From an uncultured Atopobiaceae bacterium (GTDB lineage: Bacteria > Actinomycetota > Coriobacteriia > Coriobacteriales > Atopobiaceae), in contig CANQNP010000006.1 in assembly GCA_947625235.1 (NCBI GenBank), positions 1 through 44,792 of the forward strand: a stretch of DNA of 44,792 nt, read 5' to 3'. Of the stretch, positions 1 to 8,452 are shown in pieces (the stretch's first letter is position 1; the number at the start of each line of letters is the position of its first letter). The notes beneath the pieces were generated by a model. That model was not told the origin of the DNA and did no database searches. It saw only the letters and a program-made list of their open reading frames with translations. A program made the position numbers and the translations under genes.

Positions 1-87
1 TGGTGCGGGCGAAAGGACTTGAACCTTCATGAGCTAAAGCTCATACGGACCTGAACCGTACGCGTCTGCCAATTCCGCCACGCCCGC
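1..87 (-). tRNA. tRNA-Leu (anticodon CAG)
   Basis: Read on the minus strand this gives a complete 87-nt class II tRNA: acceptor GCGGGCG pairs with CGCCCGC and the 3' CCA is encoded at 1-3. The anticodon stem TACGG/CCGTA closes a TTCAGGT loop, so the anticodon is CAG (Leu). The long variable arm fits leucine. It diverges from the signalling operon that begins at 250. Confidence 0.95.
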
Positions 88-249
88 TGATGGGACGCCC
101 ATCATAGCACGGCAGGCGCGTGGCGAGGGGCTCGCATCGGGCGCGCGAGAGGCCCGCTCACGCCCGCCACCTGCGCCAACGCGGGAGCTGGGCTATGCTT
201 AGCGTCGCTGAAACCACACACGCCCCTCACACGCAGCACCGTAGGTTCC

Positions 250-2424
250 ATGGCTTGGTCCCACTCTCAAGATCCCGCGCAAGGCGGTGCGAAGGTGCCG
301 CCCAACGTGCCCGCGAGCGTCTTCGCGGAGCGCGAGGCGGTGGCTCCCATGGGCGCCGCGCCCGTCGCGCCCGCCTCGCTCAGCCCGTCTGCGCGCATGC
401 GGCAGTTCGGCGTGGCGCCGGAGAGCCTCTCCGATGAGCCGCTCCTCGGGCGCTACCGCATCCTCGAGCTTCGCGACGTGGGCGGATTCGGATCGGTGCT
501 CGTGTGCTGGGACGTGCGGCTGCAGCGCCGCGTGGCGGTGAAATGCATGCCGCTCGAGCTCGGCGCATCCGCCGTGACGCTCGACGAGGCGCTCGCGGAG
601 GCCCGCGCCTCGAGCTTCCTCGCGCATCCGAACATCGTGACCGTCCACGACTTCGAGGTGGAGGGCGATTGGGCCTACCTCGTGATGGAGTACGTGGATG
701 GCGTCACGCTCGCCGAGCTCCAGGCGCGCGTGGAGGGGGGCGTGCTCGTCTTTGACGAGGTGGCCTACGTGCTGCAATGCCTCGCCTCGGCGCTCTCCTT
801 CGCGCACGAGAACGGCGTGCTCCACTTGGACATCAAGCCGCAGAACGTGCTCATCGACCGCACCGGACAGGTGAAGCTCGGCGACTTCGGCATGGCGAGC
901 CTCGCGAGCGCCGCCGGCTGGGGCGGAGCGCGCGGCGGGACGGTGGGCTACATGGCCCCCGAGCAGCTTTCAGGCGAGCTCGTGGACGAGCGCTCCGACG
1001 TCTTCTCGCTCGCGTGCGTGCTCTACGAGGCCATCAGCGGCGTGGCGCCCTTTCGCGCGCAGACGGCCGAGGCCTCGGAAAAGCTCATCGAGAAGGGCGC
1101 GCGACCCTTAGGCGAGCTCGAGGCGGAGCTCGAGGAACCCATCGCGGCCGCGATCATGGCGGCACTCTCGCCCGATGCCGCGGCGCGGCCCTCGTCAGTC
1201 ACCGCCCTCGCGCGCGTCCTTCTCGGAGGGCCGCGCGGTCGCGGGGCGGCTCCCGCCCAAGGCGCGCTTCCGGGCGCGGAGGGCCCCGGCTCCACGCCCA
1301 TGCGTCCCACGCTCGGCGACCCCGCGAAGGGCCTCGCCTCCATCCGCCAGCTCATGGACCAAACCGCCGAGGACGCCCCCGCCCTCGCGGACGAGAACCT
1401 CGCCGCGCTCGACCCCCCGGGAAGGCGCCTCCCGCTCCTCGCGCACGCGCTCGCGCGGACGAGCGCCGCCGTGTGCGCCTTCGTGGTGCTCGCGCTTGCG
1501 GGCCCCGCCTTCGGCTTTGCGCCCGAGGCGCTCCTCGACTGGGGCGTGTCGTGGCCCTACCTCGCCGTAGGCGCGGTCGCCGCGGGGCTCGCGGCCGCGT
1601 GGCCCGCGCTCGGGGCCGCCTTCGGCATCATCGACGTGGCCATCGCACTGCTCGCAGGGGGCCTCTCCCCCGCCACGCTCGCGCTCGCGCTCGCGCTCCT
1701 TGGCGCGGGCGGCGCGTGGTGGGTCCTCTTCGGGCGTCGCGGGCTTCTCGCCTCGGCGTCGTTTCTCGCACCCGCGGCGCTCCTCTGCCCCATCGCCGCG
1801 CCCGGCCTCGCCGGCTACGCGCTCCGCCCCCTCGCGGCGCTCGTCACCGGCGCCCTCGCGCCCGCGTTCGCCGAGGTCGTGGGCGTTGCCGCGCAAAATG
1901 CCTGGGCGGGCGAGGCCACCGCGCTCGCGCTCGCCGCGCGCTTCTCCGGCCCCGGCCCTTGGGTGGTGATGGCCGCGTGCGGCGTGGGCGCGCTTGCCGC
2001 CTCGCTCCTCACGCGCGCCGCCGCGAAGCGCAAGCAGAGGAGCTGGCTCGCCTTCGAGATGCGCCTCGAGAGCGACACGTACCGCGCCACGCATGCTGCC
2101 ACCAGCGCTTTCTCCCCGGAGCCCTTCGCCGAGGACGACTGGGACGAGCCCCTCGGCTCTCCTCCCGCGCCTCGGCCGTCGAGCGGTCGCATCCTCGCGG
2201 GCGCGGGCCAGGTGCTCGCCACCTCGGCCGCCCTCGCGGGCGACGTCTTCGCGCGCTCTCTGGAGAATGGCGGGATATACACCCCTCCGGCCGCTCCCAC
2301 GCTTGCCGTTGCGCTAGCATTTTTGGCGCTTATGCTGCTCGTCGTCGGCCTCTTCGGCCCCGCCGAGGAGCCGCTTGAGCTCGAGCGCGAGCGACGCGAG
2401 GCGAGCGTGCGGAGCGCAGGCTAG
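250..2424 (+). CDS. Membrane-anchored eukaryotic-type Ser/Thr protein kinase
   Basis: Phosphorylates Ser/Thr on partner proteins at the membrane. The 724-aa protein has a kinase domain at about 68-330 with glycine loop GGFGSV, ATP-binding lysine K98 (VAVK), catalytic loop HLDIKPQN at 192-199, DFG at 212-214 and a MAPEQ motif. The catalytic loop reads HLD rather than HRD, so this is a non-RD kinase that may not need activation-loop phosphorylation. Residues about 400-590 are an Ala/Leu/Gly-rich block of several membrane segments, with one more helix near 690-710, so it is unlike the single-pass PASTA kinase downstream. The start at 250 has only a weak ribosome site. It opens the operon: fhaA starts 17 nt after the stop. 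Kinase identity is certain; its substrates are not visible, though FHA proteins and the FtsW-PBP fusion are the obvious candidates by position. Confidence 0.93.
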   Translation: MAWSHSQDPAQGGAKVPPNVPASVFAEREAVAPMGAAPVAPASLSPSARMRQFGVAPESLSDEPLLGRYRILELRDVGGFGSVLVCWDVRLQRRVAVKCMPLELGASAVTLDEALAEARASSFLAHPNIVTVHDFEVEGDWAYLVMEYVDGVTLAELQARVEGGVLVFDEVAYVLQCLASALSFAHENGVLHLDIKPQNVLIDRTGQVKLGDFGMASLASAAGWGGARGGTVGYMAPEQLSGELVDERSDVFSLACVLYEAISGVAPFRAQTAEASEKLIEKGARPLGELEAELEEPIAAAIMAALSPDAAARPSSVTALARVLLGGPRGRGAAPAQGALPGAEGPGSTPMRPTLGDPAKGLASIRQLMDQTAEDAPALADENLAALDPPGRRLPLLAHALARTSAAVCAFVVLALAGPAFGFAPEALLDWGVSWPYLAVGAVAAGLAAAWPALGAAFGIIDVAIALLAGGLSPATLALALALLGAGGAWWVLFGRRGLLASASFLAPAALLCPIAAPGLAGYALRPLAALVTGALAPAFAEVVGVAAQNAWAGEATALALAARFSGPGPWVVMAACGVGALAASLLTRAAAKRKQRSWLAFEMRLESDTYRATHAATSAFSPEPFAEDDWDEPLGSPPAPRPSSGRILAGAGQVLATSAALAGDVFARSLENGGIYTPPAAPTLAVALAFLALMLLVVGLFGPAEEPLELERERREASVRSAG

Positions 2425-2441
2425 GAAGAAGGAGCGAGGCC

Positions 2442-3536
2442 GTGAACTTCCTCAACGTGTTTGAAGAGCGGGTGTCGGGGATCTTCGGCACCGCCTCGGC
2501 GCCGATGCCGTTCTCCTTCAAGAAGATGGCGAAGCGCGCCGCCCACGAGATGGAGAACGAGACCTACGTGATCAACGGCGTGGACACCGCGCCCGCGCTC
2601 TACACGATCCTCGTCTCGCAGGAAGACGACACGCTCATGCGCCCCGTCTACGCCGAGCTCACGCAGGAGACGGCGCAGTTCCTCGAGGCGCAGGCCCAGA
2701 GGCGCGGCTACTCGTTCATCGGCCAGCCGCTCGTGCGCTTCATGGTGGATCCGTCGCTGAAAAGCGGCCGCTTCTCCTCCTTCGCGGAAAACGTCGACGC
2801 GCGCACGCTCGAGCGCCTTCGCGACGAGGAGGAGCGCTTCATGGCGAGCCGTCGCGCCGGGGGCCTCGGTGGCGCCGTGGCCATGAAGCCGGCCCCCGTG
2901 CCGGTGACCCGCCGCGCGCCGGAGCAGCCCGCGGCGCCCTCGAACGTCATCCCGCCCACGCCGGGCGCCGCGCCCGCGCGCCATGCGGCGCCCGTGGTGC
3001 CGCCCGTCGTGCCGCCCACGCCCGCGCCCGCGCCCGCTCAGGCGTCGGCATCCCCCGCGCCCGCGAGCGTGCCCGACCTCCCGCCGCTCAAGAGCGCGGC
3101 CGGCCTCGACGCCATCCCGCCCGTCGACCTCCCCTACGGCTCCTACGGCGCGGGCGCCGGCCTCACCCCGCCCTCGCCGTATCTTGAGGAAACCCCGAGC
3201 TATCCGGCCGTGCCCTCGCCCGCACCGGTGGCGCCCGCGGCGCCGGCTTCGCCCTCGGCCCTGCTCATCGATCGCCAGAGCGGCCACACCTACCCCATCC
3301 GCACCACCCGCGCCATCCTCGGCCGCGAGCGCACGAGCGGCGGCATCGTCCTTCGCGATCCGAACGTGAGCCGCCGGCACGCGGAGATCGACTTCGACGG
3401 CGCGCACTGGCTCGTCACCGACCTCAACTCCACCAACGGGACGCTCGTGAACGACGTCGACGTGGACGAGTGCACGCTCCACGACGGCGATGTGATCACC
3501 CTCGGCCTCACCAACCTCGAGTTTCGCGAGGGATAG
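2442..3536 (+). CDS. fhaA: FhaA-like DUF3662/FHA-domain protein
   Basis: Cytoplasmic phosphothreonine-binding adaptor. Start is GTG at 2442, 8 nt after GAAGGAG. Residues 1-115 match the DUF3662 (FhaA N-terminal) family, including the ISVQEDDT-like stretch and an EAQAQRRGY segment. A long Pro/Ala-rich linker (about 145-275) leads to a C-terminal FHA domain (about 280-360) with the GR..., SRRH and NSTNGT signatures that bind phosphothreonine. In Actinobacteria FhaA is bound by PknB and links the kinase to cell-wall enzymes. That role is family knowledge; the neighbours here (kinase, phosphatase, FtsW-PBP) fit it. The low-complexity linker is longer than usual. Family assignment is firm. Confidence 0.92.
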   Translation: MNFLNVFEERVSGIFGTASAPMPFSFKKMAKRAAHEMENETYVINGVDTAPALYTILVSQEDDTLMRPVYAELTQETAQFLEAQAQRRGYSFIGQPLVRFMVDPSLKSGRFSSFAENVDARTLERLRDEEERFMASRRAGGLGGAVAMKPAPVPVTRRAPEQPAAPSNVIPPTPGAAPARHAAPVVPPVVPPTPAPAPAQASASPAPASVPDLPPLKSAAGLDAIPPVDLPYGSYGAGAGLTPPSPYLEETPSYPAVPSPAPVAPAAPASPSALLIDRQSGHTYPIRTTRAILGRERTSGGIVLRDPNVSRRHAEIDFDGAHWLVTDLNSTNGTLVNDVDVDECTLHDGDVITLGLTNLEFREG

Positions 3537-3569
3537 TGGGCGCGCAGGCGGCGAAACAAGGGGGCGCGC

Positions 3570-3983
3570 ATGATTGACCTCGTCCTCTTCATCGGGCGCG
3601 TCGTGCTGGTGGTGCTGCTCTACCTCTTCCTCTTCGCGGTCATGCGCACCGGCATCGGCCTCGTGCGCGGCCAGCGCAAGGATCCCGCCATCTGGACGCT
3701 CGACCTCGAGAAGGGCCCGAAGAACCTCCGCGGCCTGCACATCGACATGCTCGGGCCGGTGGTGATCGGGCGCTCGCCCTCCTCCGACATCCAGATCAAC
3801 GAGCCCTACGTCTCCGCCACGCACGCGCGCCTCACGCTCCAGGGCCCGGCGCTCGTGCTCGAGGACCTCCACTCCACAAACGGCACGCTCGTGAACGGCC
3901 GGCTCATCAGCGAGCCCGTGACGCTGCGCGACGGGGACGACGTGCAGGTGGGCGACGCGGTCTTGAGGGTCAGCCGCAGATGA
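3570..3983 (+). CDS. fhaB: FhaB/FipA-type membrane FHA protein
   Basis: A 137-aa protein with one N-terminal transmembrane helix (about 4-27, rich in L/V/F) and a cytoplasmic FHA domain (about 60-135). The FHA signatures are IGRSPSSDIQ, SATHARL and HSTNGTLVN. FhaB homologues are recruited to the septum and recognise phosphothreonine on FtsZ or wall-synthesis partners. The stop codon overlaps the phosphatase start in an ATGA arrangement (3980-3983), so the two are probably translationally coupled. The length and layout match the actinobacterial family. Confidence 0.92.
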   Translation: MIDLVLFIGRVVLVVLLYLFLFAVMRTGIGLVRGQRKDPAIWTLDLEKGPKNLRGLHIDMLGPVVIGRSPSSDIQINEPYVSATHARLTLQGPALVLEDLHSTNGTLVNGRLISEPVTLRDGDDVQVGDAVLRVSRR

Positions 3984-5431
3984 TGCCCGTTCGCAGAAGC
4001 CGCCTGGCGGCAAGCGACGTCACCCAGGCGGCACCGGTCTCGAGGCCGGTGCTGGACCTCTCCGGCCGCCCCGAGGCCACCTCCACCGAGGGCAAGAACG
4101 CGCACCTCTCCTGGGCCGCGCGCTCCGACGTGGGCTCCGTGCGCGAGCACAACGAGGATTCCTACCTCGTGGATCCGCCGCTCTTCGCCGTGTGCGACGG
4201 GATGGGCGGCCACGCGGCGGGCGAGGTGGCGAGCTCCATCGCCATCCGCACGCTCGCGGAGGAGGCCCCCAAGGAGGCCGACGCGCAGGCCCTCGGCGAG
4301 GCCGTGGAGGCGGCGAACGCGGCCGTCATCGCGGGCCCCGCGAGGGGCGAGGGCCGCGAGGGCATGGGCTGCACCTGCACCACCTGCGTGATCACGAACG
4401 ATCGCATGGCCGTGGCGCACGTGGGGGATTCGCGCCTCTACCTCCTGCACAAGGGCATGCTCGTGCGCGTGACCCACGACCACTCCCTCGTGGAGGAGCT
4501 CGTGGACGCGGGCGAGATCACGGCCGACGAGGCCCGCACGCACCCGAACCGCAGCTGGGTCACTCGCGCGCTCGGCTCCGATCCCGACATGTACGCCGAC
4601 CGCTTCGACGTGGAGGTGGAGGCCGGCGAGCGCATCATCATCTGCTCGGACGGCCTCTCGTCGATGATCGAGGACGCCGAGATCGAGGACATCGCCGTCT
4701 CCACCGCGAGCCCCGCCGTGTGCGTGGACGCCCTCGTGACGGCGGCGATCGTCGCGGGCGGCCACGACAACGTCACCTGCGTGGTCATCGACATCGTCTC
4801 CGACGGCATCGAGGAGGCCGCGCACACCAACGCCAAGCGCACCGCCTTCCTCTTCGTGCTCGGCGGCGTCATCGTCCTCGCCGCCGTGGTGATCGCGAGC
4901 GTGCTCCTCATCGGGAGCTTCTGGTACCTCTCCGGCACGAGTGGCCGCGTGGCCGTCTACCAGGGCATCGAGGGCGATCTCCTCGGCCTTCCGCTCTCGA
5001 ACTTGAACTACGTGAGCGAGGTCGAGCTCGAAGACCTCCCCGAATCCCTCCAGAACCAGCTCGCCGAGGGCATCCCCGTGGCGAGCCAGAACGAGGCGCT
5101 CGCCACGCTGGATTCCTATCGCCAGCAGATCGCGGCCGACCAGGCGGAGAAGGGCGAGACGGCCTCCGCCGTGGGCGACACGCCCGACACGACCCCCACC
5201 GGCGAGCCCATCACCGCTCCCGACGCCACGTCCGCGGCGCCGCTCACCACAGACGAGCCGGCCACCACCTCTGAGCCCGTGGCGGGGCCCATCGCGAAGG
5301 CCCCCGCCGGGGACGCGCCCATCGCCTCAGTGCCCTCACACTCGGGCGCCCCAAGCGCCCCCGACGCGTCGACGGAGCCCCAGGCGTCGCCTTCGACCTC
5401 TCCCACCTCCACGACCATGGGAGGTGAGTAG
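3980..5431 (+). CDS. pstP: PP2C-family Ser/Thr phosphatase (PstP-like)
   Basis: Removes phosphate from Ser/Thr of proteins phosphorylated by the neighbouring kinases. The 483-aa chain shows the metal-binding PP2C motifs in order: [44 protein letters not shown] and GGHDNVTC. A single membrane helix at about 289-312 places the catalytic domain in the cytoplasm. The remaining extracellular tail (about 315-483) is rich in Thr, Ala, Pro and Ser. Its start overlaps the fhaB stop by 4 nt. The catalytic residues look intact. Confidence 0.94.
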   Translation: MMPVRRSRLAASDVTQAAPVSRPVLDLSGRPEATSTEGKNAHLSWAARSDVGSVREHNEDSYLVDPPLFAVCDGMGGHAAGEVASSIAIRTLAEEAPKEADAQALGEAVEAANAAVIAGPARGEGREGMGCTCTTCVITNDRMAVAHVGDSRLYLLHKGMLVRVTHDHSLVEELVDAGEITADEARTHPNRSWVTRALGSDPDMYADRFDVEVEAGERIIICSDGLSSMIEDAEIEDIAVSTASPAVCVDALVTAAIVAGGHDNVTCVVIDIVSDGIEEAAHTNAKRTAFLFVLGGVIVLAAVVIASVLLIGSFWYLSGTSGRVAVYQGIEGDLLGLPLSNLNYVSEVELEDLPESLQNQLAEGIPVASQNEALATLDSYRQQIAADQAEKGETASAVGDTPDTTPTGEPITAPDATSAAPLTTDEPATTSEPVAGPIAKAPAGDAPIASVPSHSGAPSAPDASTEPQASPSTSPTSTTMGGE

Positions 5432-5432
5432 C

Positions 5433-8357
5433 ATGGCCCGTGCCGTAAGCGAGGCGCGCTCGCACGCCGACCGCCGCACGACCGAGCTCCTCCTGCTCAT
5501 CGCCGGCGCTGTCCCGGTGCTCGTGATCTACGCCCTCTACGTGGTGAACACCGGCGTGGCCTTGAGCTTCGAGACGCTCGCCGTGCCCATCGGCCTTATC
5601 GTGGCGTTCATCGCCGCGCACATCGCCATCCGCGTGCTCGCGCCGGGGGCCGACCCCGCCATCTTGCCCGTGGTCTTCGTGCTCTCGGGCATCGGCATCA
5701 CGTTCGTCACGCGCCTCGCGCCGGACCTCGCGGTGAACCAGGTGATGTGGCTCTTCCTCGCGATCGTCTGCATGGTCTTGGTGCTCGCGTTCGTGCGAAA
5801 CATCGACGATCTCGCGCGCTACAAGTACACGCTCGGGGTCGCGGGCCTCGTCCTCATCCTCCTGCCGATGCTCTTCGGCGTGGAGCAGTCCGGCTCGAAG
5901 CTCTGGCTGAACCTCTTCGGCGTCTCGTTCCAGCCGGGCGAGCTCGCGAAGATCTTCGTCACGCTCTTCCTCGCCGCCTACCTCGCGGACAATCGCGAGC
6001 TCCTCTCCGTGGCGCAGCATCAGGTGGGGCCCTTCACGTTCCCGCGCCTGAGGATGCTCGCGCCGGTCTTCGTGATGTGGGGCGTCTCGCTCGCGATCGT
6101 CGTCTTCGAGCGCGACCTCGGGAGCGCGGTCCTCTTCTTCACGATCTTCGTGATCATGCTCTTCGTGGCCACGGGGAGAGTGGGCTACGTGGTGGTGTCC
6201 GTCGTGCTCCTCGCGCTCGGCGCCTTCGCGTGCTACCACCTGTTCTCGCACGTGAAGGTGCGCTTCGACATCTGGATCGACCCCTTCCAGGATCCGTCGA
6301 ACACGGGCCTGCAGATCGTCCAGTCGCTCTACTCGCTCGCGGACGGCGGGCTCGTGGGGCAGGGCATCGGGCGCGGCCTCCCCACGCTCATCCCCGTGGT
6401 GGAGAGCGACTTCATCTTCAGCGCCATCGGCGAGGAGATGGGCCTCCTCGGCGGGGCGGCCGTGATCTTCCTCTACATGCTCTTCTGCGTGCGCGGCTTC
6501 GCCACCGCGGCGCGCGCGAAGAGCGACATGGCCGCCTTCACCTGCGTGGGCCTCACCTCGGCCATCGGCTTCCAGGCCTTCCTCATCATCGCCGGCGTGA
6601 CGAGGCTCATGCCCTTGACGGGCGTGACGCTCCCCTTCATGAGCCAGGGCGGCTCCTCGCTCCTCGCGAGCTTCATCATCGTGGCGCTGCTGCTCCGCGC
6701 GGGCGACCAGGCCACCGGGCGCGAGGCCCTCCTCGCGGGCGCCGGCGTGGGCGCCGAGGCGAGGCGGCAGGGCCGAAGCGTCCGTGGCTCGCGCGGTGCG
6801 CGCGGCGCACGGAGCGGCGAGGCGGGCGGCGTGCCGAGCGCCACCGGGAGCGCCCTCCACGCGCGCCTCTCCTTCGGCCTCGAGACCCCCGAATCCGGTG
6901 TCCTCGGCCGCGTGGCGCTGAGCAAGCGCCTCACCGTGCTCATCACGTTCTTCACCATCATCTTCGCCGTGCTCGTGGGCAACCTCACCTTCGTGCAGAC
7001 GGTGATGGCGAGCACCTACCAAAACATGCCGAACAACAACCACACGCTCGCGAAATCCGCGCAGGTGCAGCGCGGCGCGATCATCACCTCCGACGGCGTG
7101 ACCCTCGCGGAGAGCCTGAAGGGCGACGACGGCTTCTACTACCGCAGCTACCCCAACGGCGCGCTCGCCTCGAACGTCGTGGGCTACCTCTCCACGCAGT
7201 ACGGCTCCACGGGCATTGAGAACTCGATGAACGACGTGCTCACGGGCCACGCGGACTACTCGAACTGGCTCTCCGCGCTCTACTCGCTCGCGGGCATGGA
7301 GCAGCCGGGCAACACCGTGCAGCTCACGATCGACTCGCGCATGCAGCAGGCCGCGGAGACCGCGCTCGAGGGGCGCAAGGGCGCGATCGTGCTCCTCAAC
7401 CCCTCGACGGGCGCCGTCCTCGCGTGCGCGAGCGCGCCGAGTTTCTCCTACGACCAGATCGGCGACCTCATCGCGAGCGGCTCCACGCAGGGCGAGCTCC
7501 TGAACCGCGCGACGCAGGCGCTCTACGCCCCCGGCTCCACCTTCAAAGTGATCACCCTCGCGGCGGCGCTCCAGACGGGCATCGCGAACCTCGAGACCAC
7601 CTACCCCTCGCCCGCCGAGATGGAGATCGGCGGCGCGAACGTGTCGAACGTGGACGACGAGGACTACGGCGACATCACGCTGCGCTACGCGCTCGCCGTC
7701 TCGGCGAACACGGTCTTCGGGCAGCTCGCCGTGCAAGAGGGCCCCGACGTGCTCTGCGCCTTCGCGAAGGGCTTCGGCTACGGCACGGAGCTCGGGCAGG
7801 ACTTCGCGTGCCTCGCCTCCGTGATGCCCGAGCCGAGCGAGATGACGGAGTGGGAGACGGCGTGGGCGGGCTGCGGCCAGCCCGTGGGCGAGCACGCGAG
7901 CCCGGCCGGCCCGCAGACGACCGTGATGCAGAACGCCGTGGTGGCCGCCGCCATCGCGAACGGCGGCATCGCGATGAACCCCTTCCTCGTGTCCCGCACG
8001 CTCTCTCCCGAGGGCGTGGAGGTGAGCGCCACGCAGCCGCGCTCGCTCGGCCAGGCGGTGGACGCCGCCACGGCCTCCTCGCTCGGCGAGGCCATGCTCG
8101 ACGTCACCACCGAGGGCACCGGCACCTCGGGGCAGGTGTGGGACGCCCTCGTGGCCGGCAAGACCGGCACCGCCGAGGAAGGCGACCACACGAACTCGCT
8201 CTTCATCGGCTACGCGCCCTACGAGCACCCCACGATCGCCATCTCGGTCCTCGTGGAGGGCGAACCCGGCGAGGACGTGCGCAGCTACGCCACGCGCATC
8301 GCCGGCCAGGTGCTCGCCGAGAGCCTCTACGTGCAAGCGCAGGGGGCCGAGCAATGA
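5433..8357 (+). CDS. FtsW/RodA glycosyltransferase fused to class B penicillin-binding protein
   Basis: A two-enzyme peptidoglycan synthase in one 974-aa chain. The N-terminal ~430 residues are a SEDS-family FtsW/RodA polytopic membrane domain, which polymerises lipid II. It includes the PGELAK and MSQGGSS-type signatures. An Arg/Gly/Ala-rich linker (~430-490) leads to a membrane helix at ~498-526 and a periplasmic-type transpeptidase domain. The active site is intact: STFK near residue 700, SAN near 755 and KTGT near 909. Most Actinobacteria encode these as adjacent rodA and pbpA genes. I place the start at ATG 5433, since GGGAGGTG lies 7-8 nt upstream; an in-frame GTG at 5424 falls inside that ribosome site. 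The preceding phosphatase stops at 5431, so coupling is likely. Septal rather than elongation role is inference. Confidence 0.93.
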   Translation: MARAVSEARSHADRRTTELLLLIAGAVPVLVIYALYVVNTGVALSFETLAVPIGLIVAFIAAHIAIRVLAPGADPAILPVVFVLSGIGITFVTRLAPDLAVNQVMWLFLAIVCMVLVLAFVRNIDDLARYKYTLGVAGLVLILLPMLFGVEQSGSKLWLNLFGVSFQPGELAKIFVTLFLAAYLADNRELLSVAQHQVGPFTFPRLRMLAPVFVMWGVSLAIVVFERDLGSAVLFFTIFVIMLFVATGRVGYVVVSVVLLALGAFACYHLFSHVKVRFDIWIDPFQDPSNTGLQIVQSLYSLADGGLVGQGIGRGLPTLIPVVESDFIFSAIGEEMGLLGGAAVIFLYMLFCVRGFATAARAKSDMAAFTCVGLTSAIGFQAFLIIAGVTRLMPLTGVTLPFMSQGGSSLLASFIIVALLLRAGDQATGREALLAGAGVGAEARRQGRSVRGSRGARGARSGEAGGVPSATGSALHARLSFGLETPESGVLGRVALSKRLTVLITFFTIIFAVLVGNLTFVQTVMASTYQNMPNNNHTLAKSAQVQRGAIITSDGVTLAESLKGDDGFYYRSYPNGALASNVVGYLSTQYGSTGIENSMNDVLTGHADYSNWLSALYSLAGMEQPGNTVQLTIDSRMQQAAETALEGRKGAIVLLNPSTGAVLACASAPSFSYDQIGDLIASGSTQGELLNRATQALYAPGSTFKVITLAAALQTGIANLETTYPSPAEMEIGGANVSNVDDEDYGDITLRYALAVSANTVFGQLAVQEGPDVLCAFAKGFGYGTELGQDFACLASVMPEPSEMTEWETAWAGCGQPVGEHASPAGPQTTVMQNAVVAAAIANGGIAMNPFLVSRTLSPEGVEVSATQPRSLGQAVDAATASSLGEAMLDVTTEGTGTSGQVWDALVAGKTGTAEEGDHTNSLFIGYAPYEHPTIAISVLVEGEPGEDVRSYATRIAGQVLAESLYVQAQGAEQ

Positions 8358-8452
8358 CCACGATCTACCCGCTCCGCGCGCGGGCGTTCGGCGCCCGCGC
8401 TTCGGCTATCGTTAGAGAGGTACAGATGAGCAGGGGAGCCATCCATGCCTAA
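8354..8452 (+). CDS. Possible 32-codon coupling ORF between the FtsW-PBP and pknB genes
   Basis: An ATG overlaps the FtsW-PBP stop as ATGA (8354-8357). The frame runs 32 codons and ends in TAA at 8450-8452, overlapping the pknB start at 8445. Such overlap at both ends could carry ribosomes from one gene to the next. The peptide has no recognisable domain and is Arg/Ala-rich, as any GC-rich frame would be, so this may be chance. Confidence 0.25.
   Translation: MTTIYPLRARAFGARASAIVREVQMSRGAIHA
8378..8400 (+). terminator. GC-rich hairpin between the FtsW-PBP and pknB genes
   Basis: A 9-bp perfect stem GCGCGGGCG/CGCCCGCGC closes a TTCGG loop. No T-run follows, so it may attenuate or stabilise the message rather than stop transcription. 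A TATCGT-like -10 element lies just after it, before pknB. Confidence 0.5.

Noticed and set aside
2421-4013. A 530-codon minus-strand frame
   Set aside because: Antisense to fhaA and fhaB, low complexity, no ribosome site.
5244-8354. A 1036-codon open frame on the minus strand
   Set aside because: It lies antisense to the phosphatase and the FtsW-PBP fusion, is full of Arg/His/Glu-rich low-complexity sequence and has no domain. It is a GC-rich shadow.
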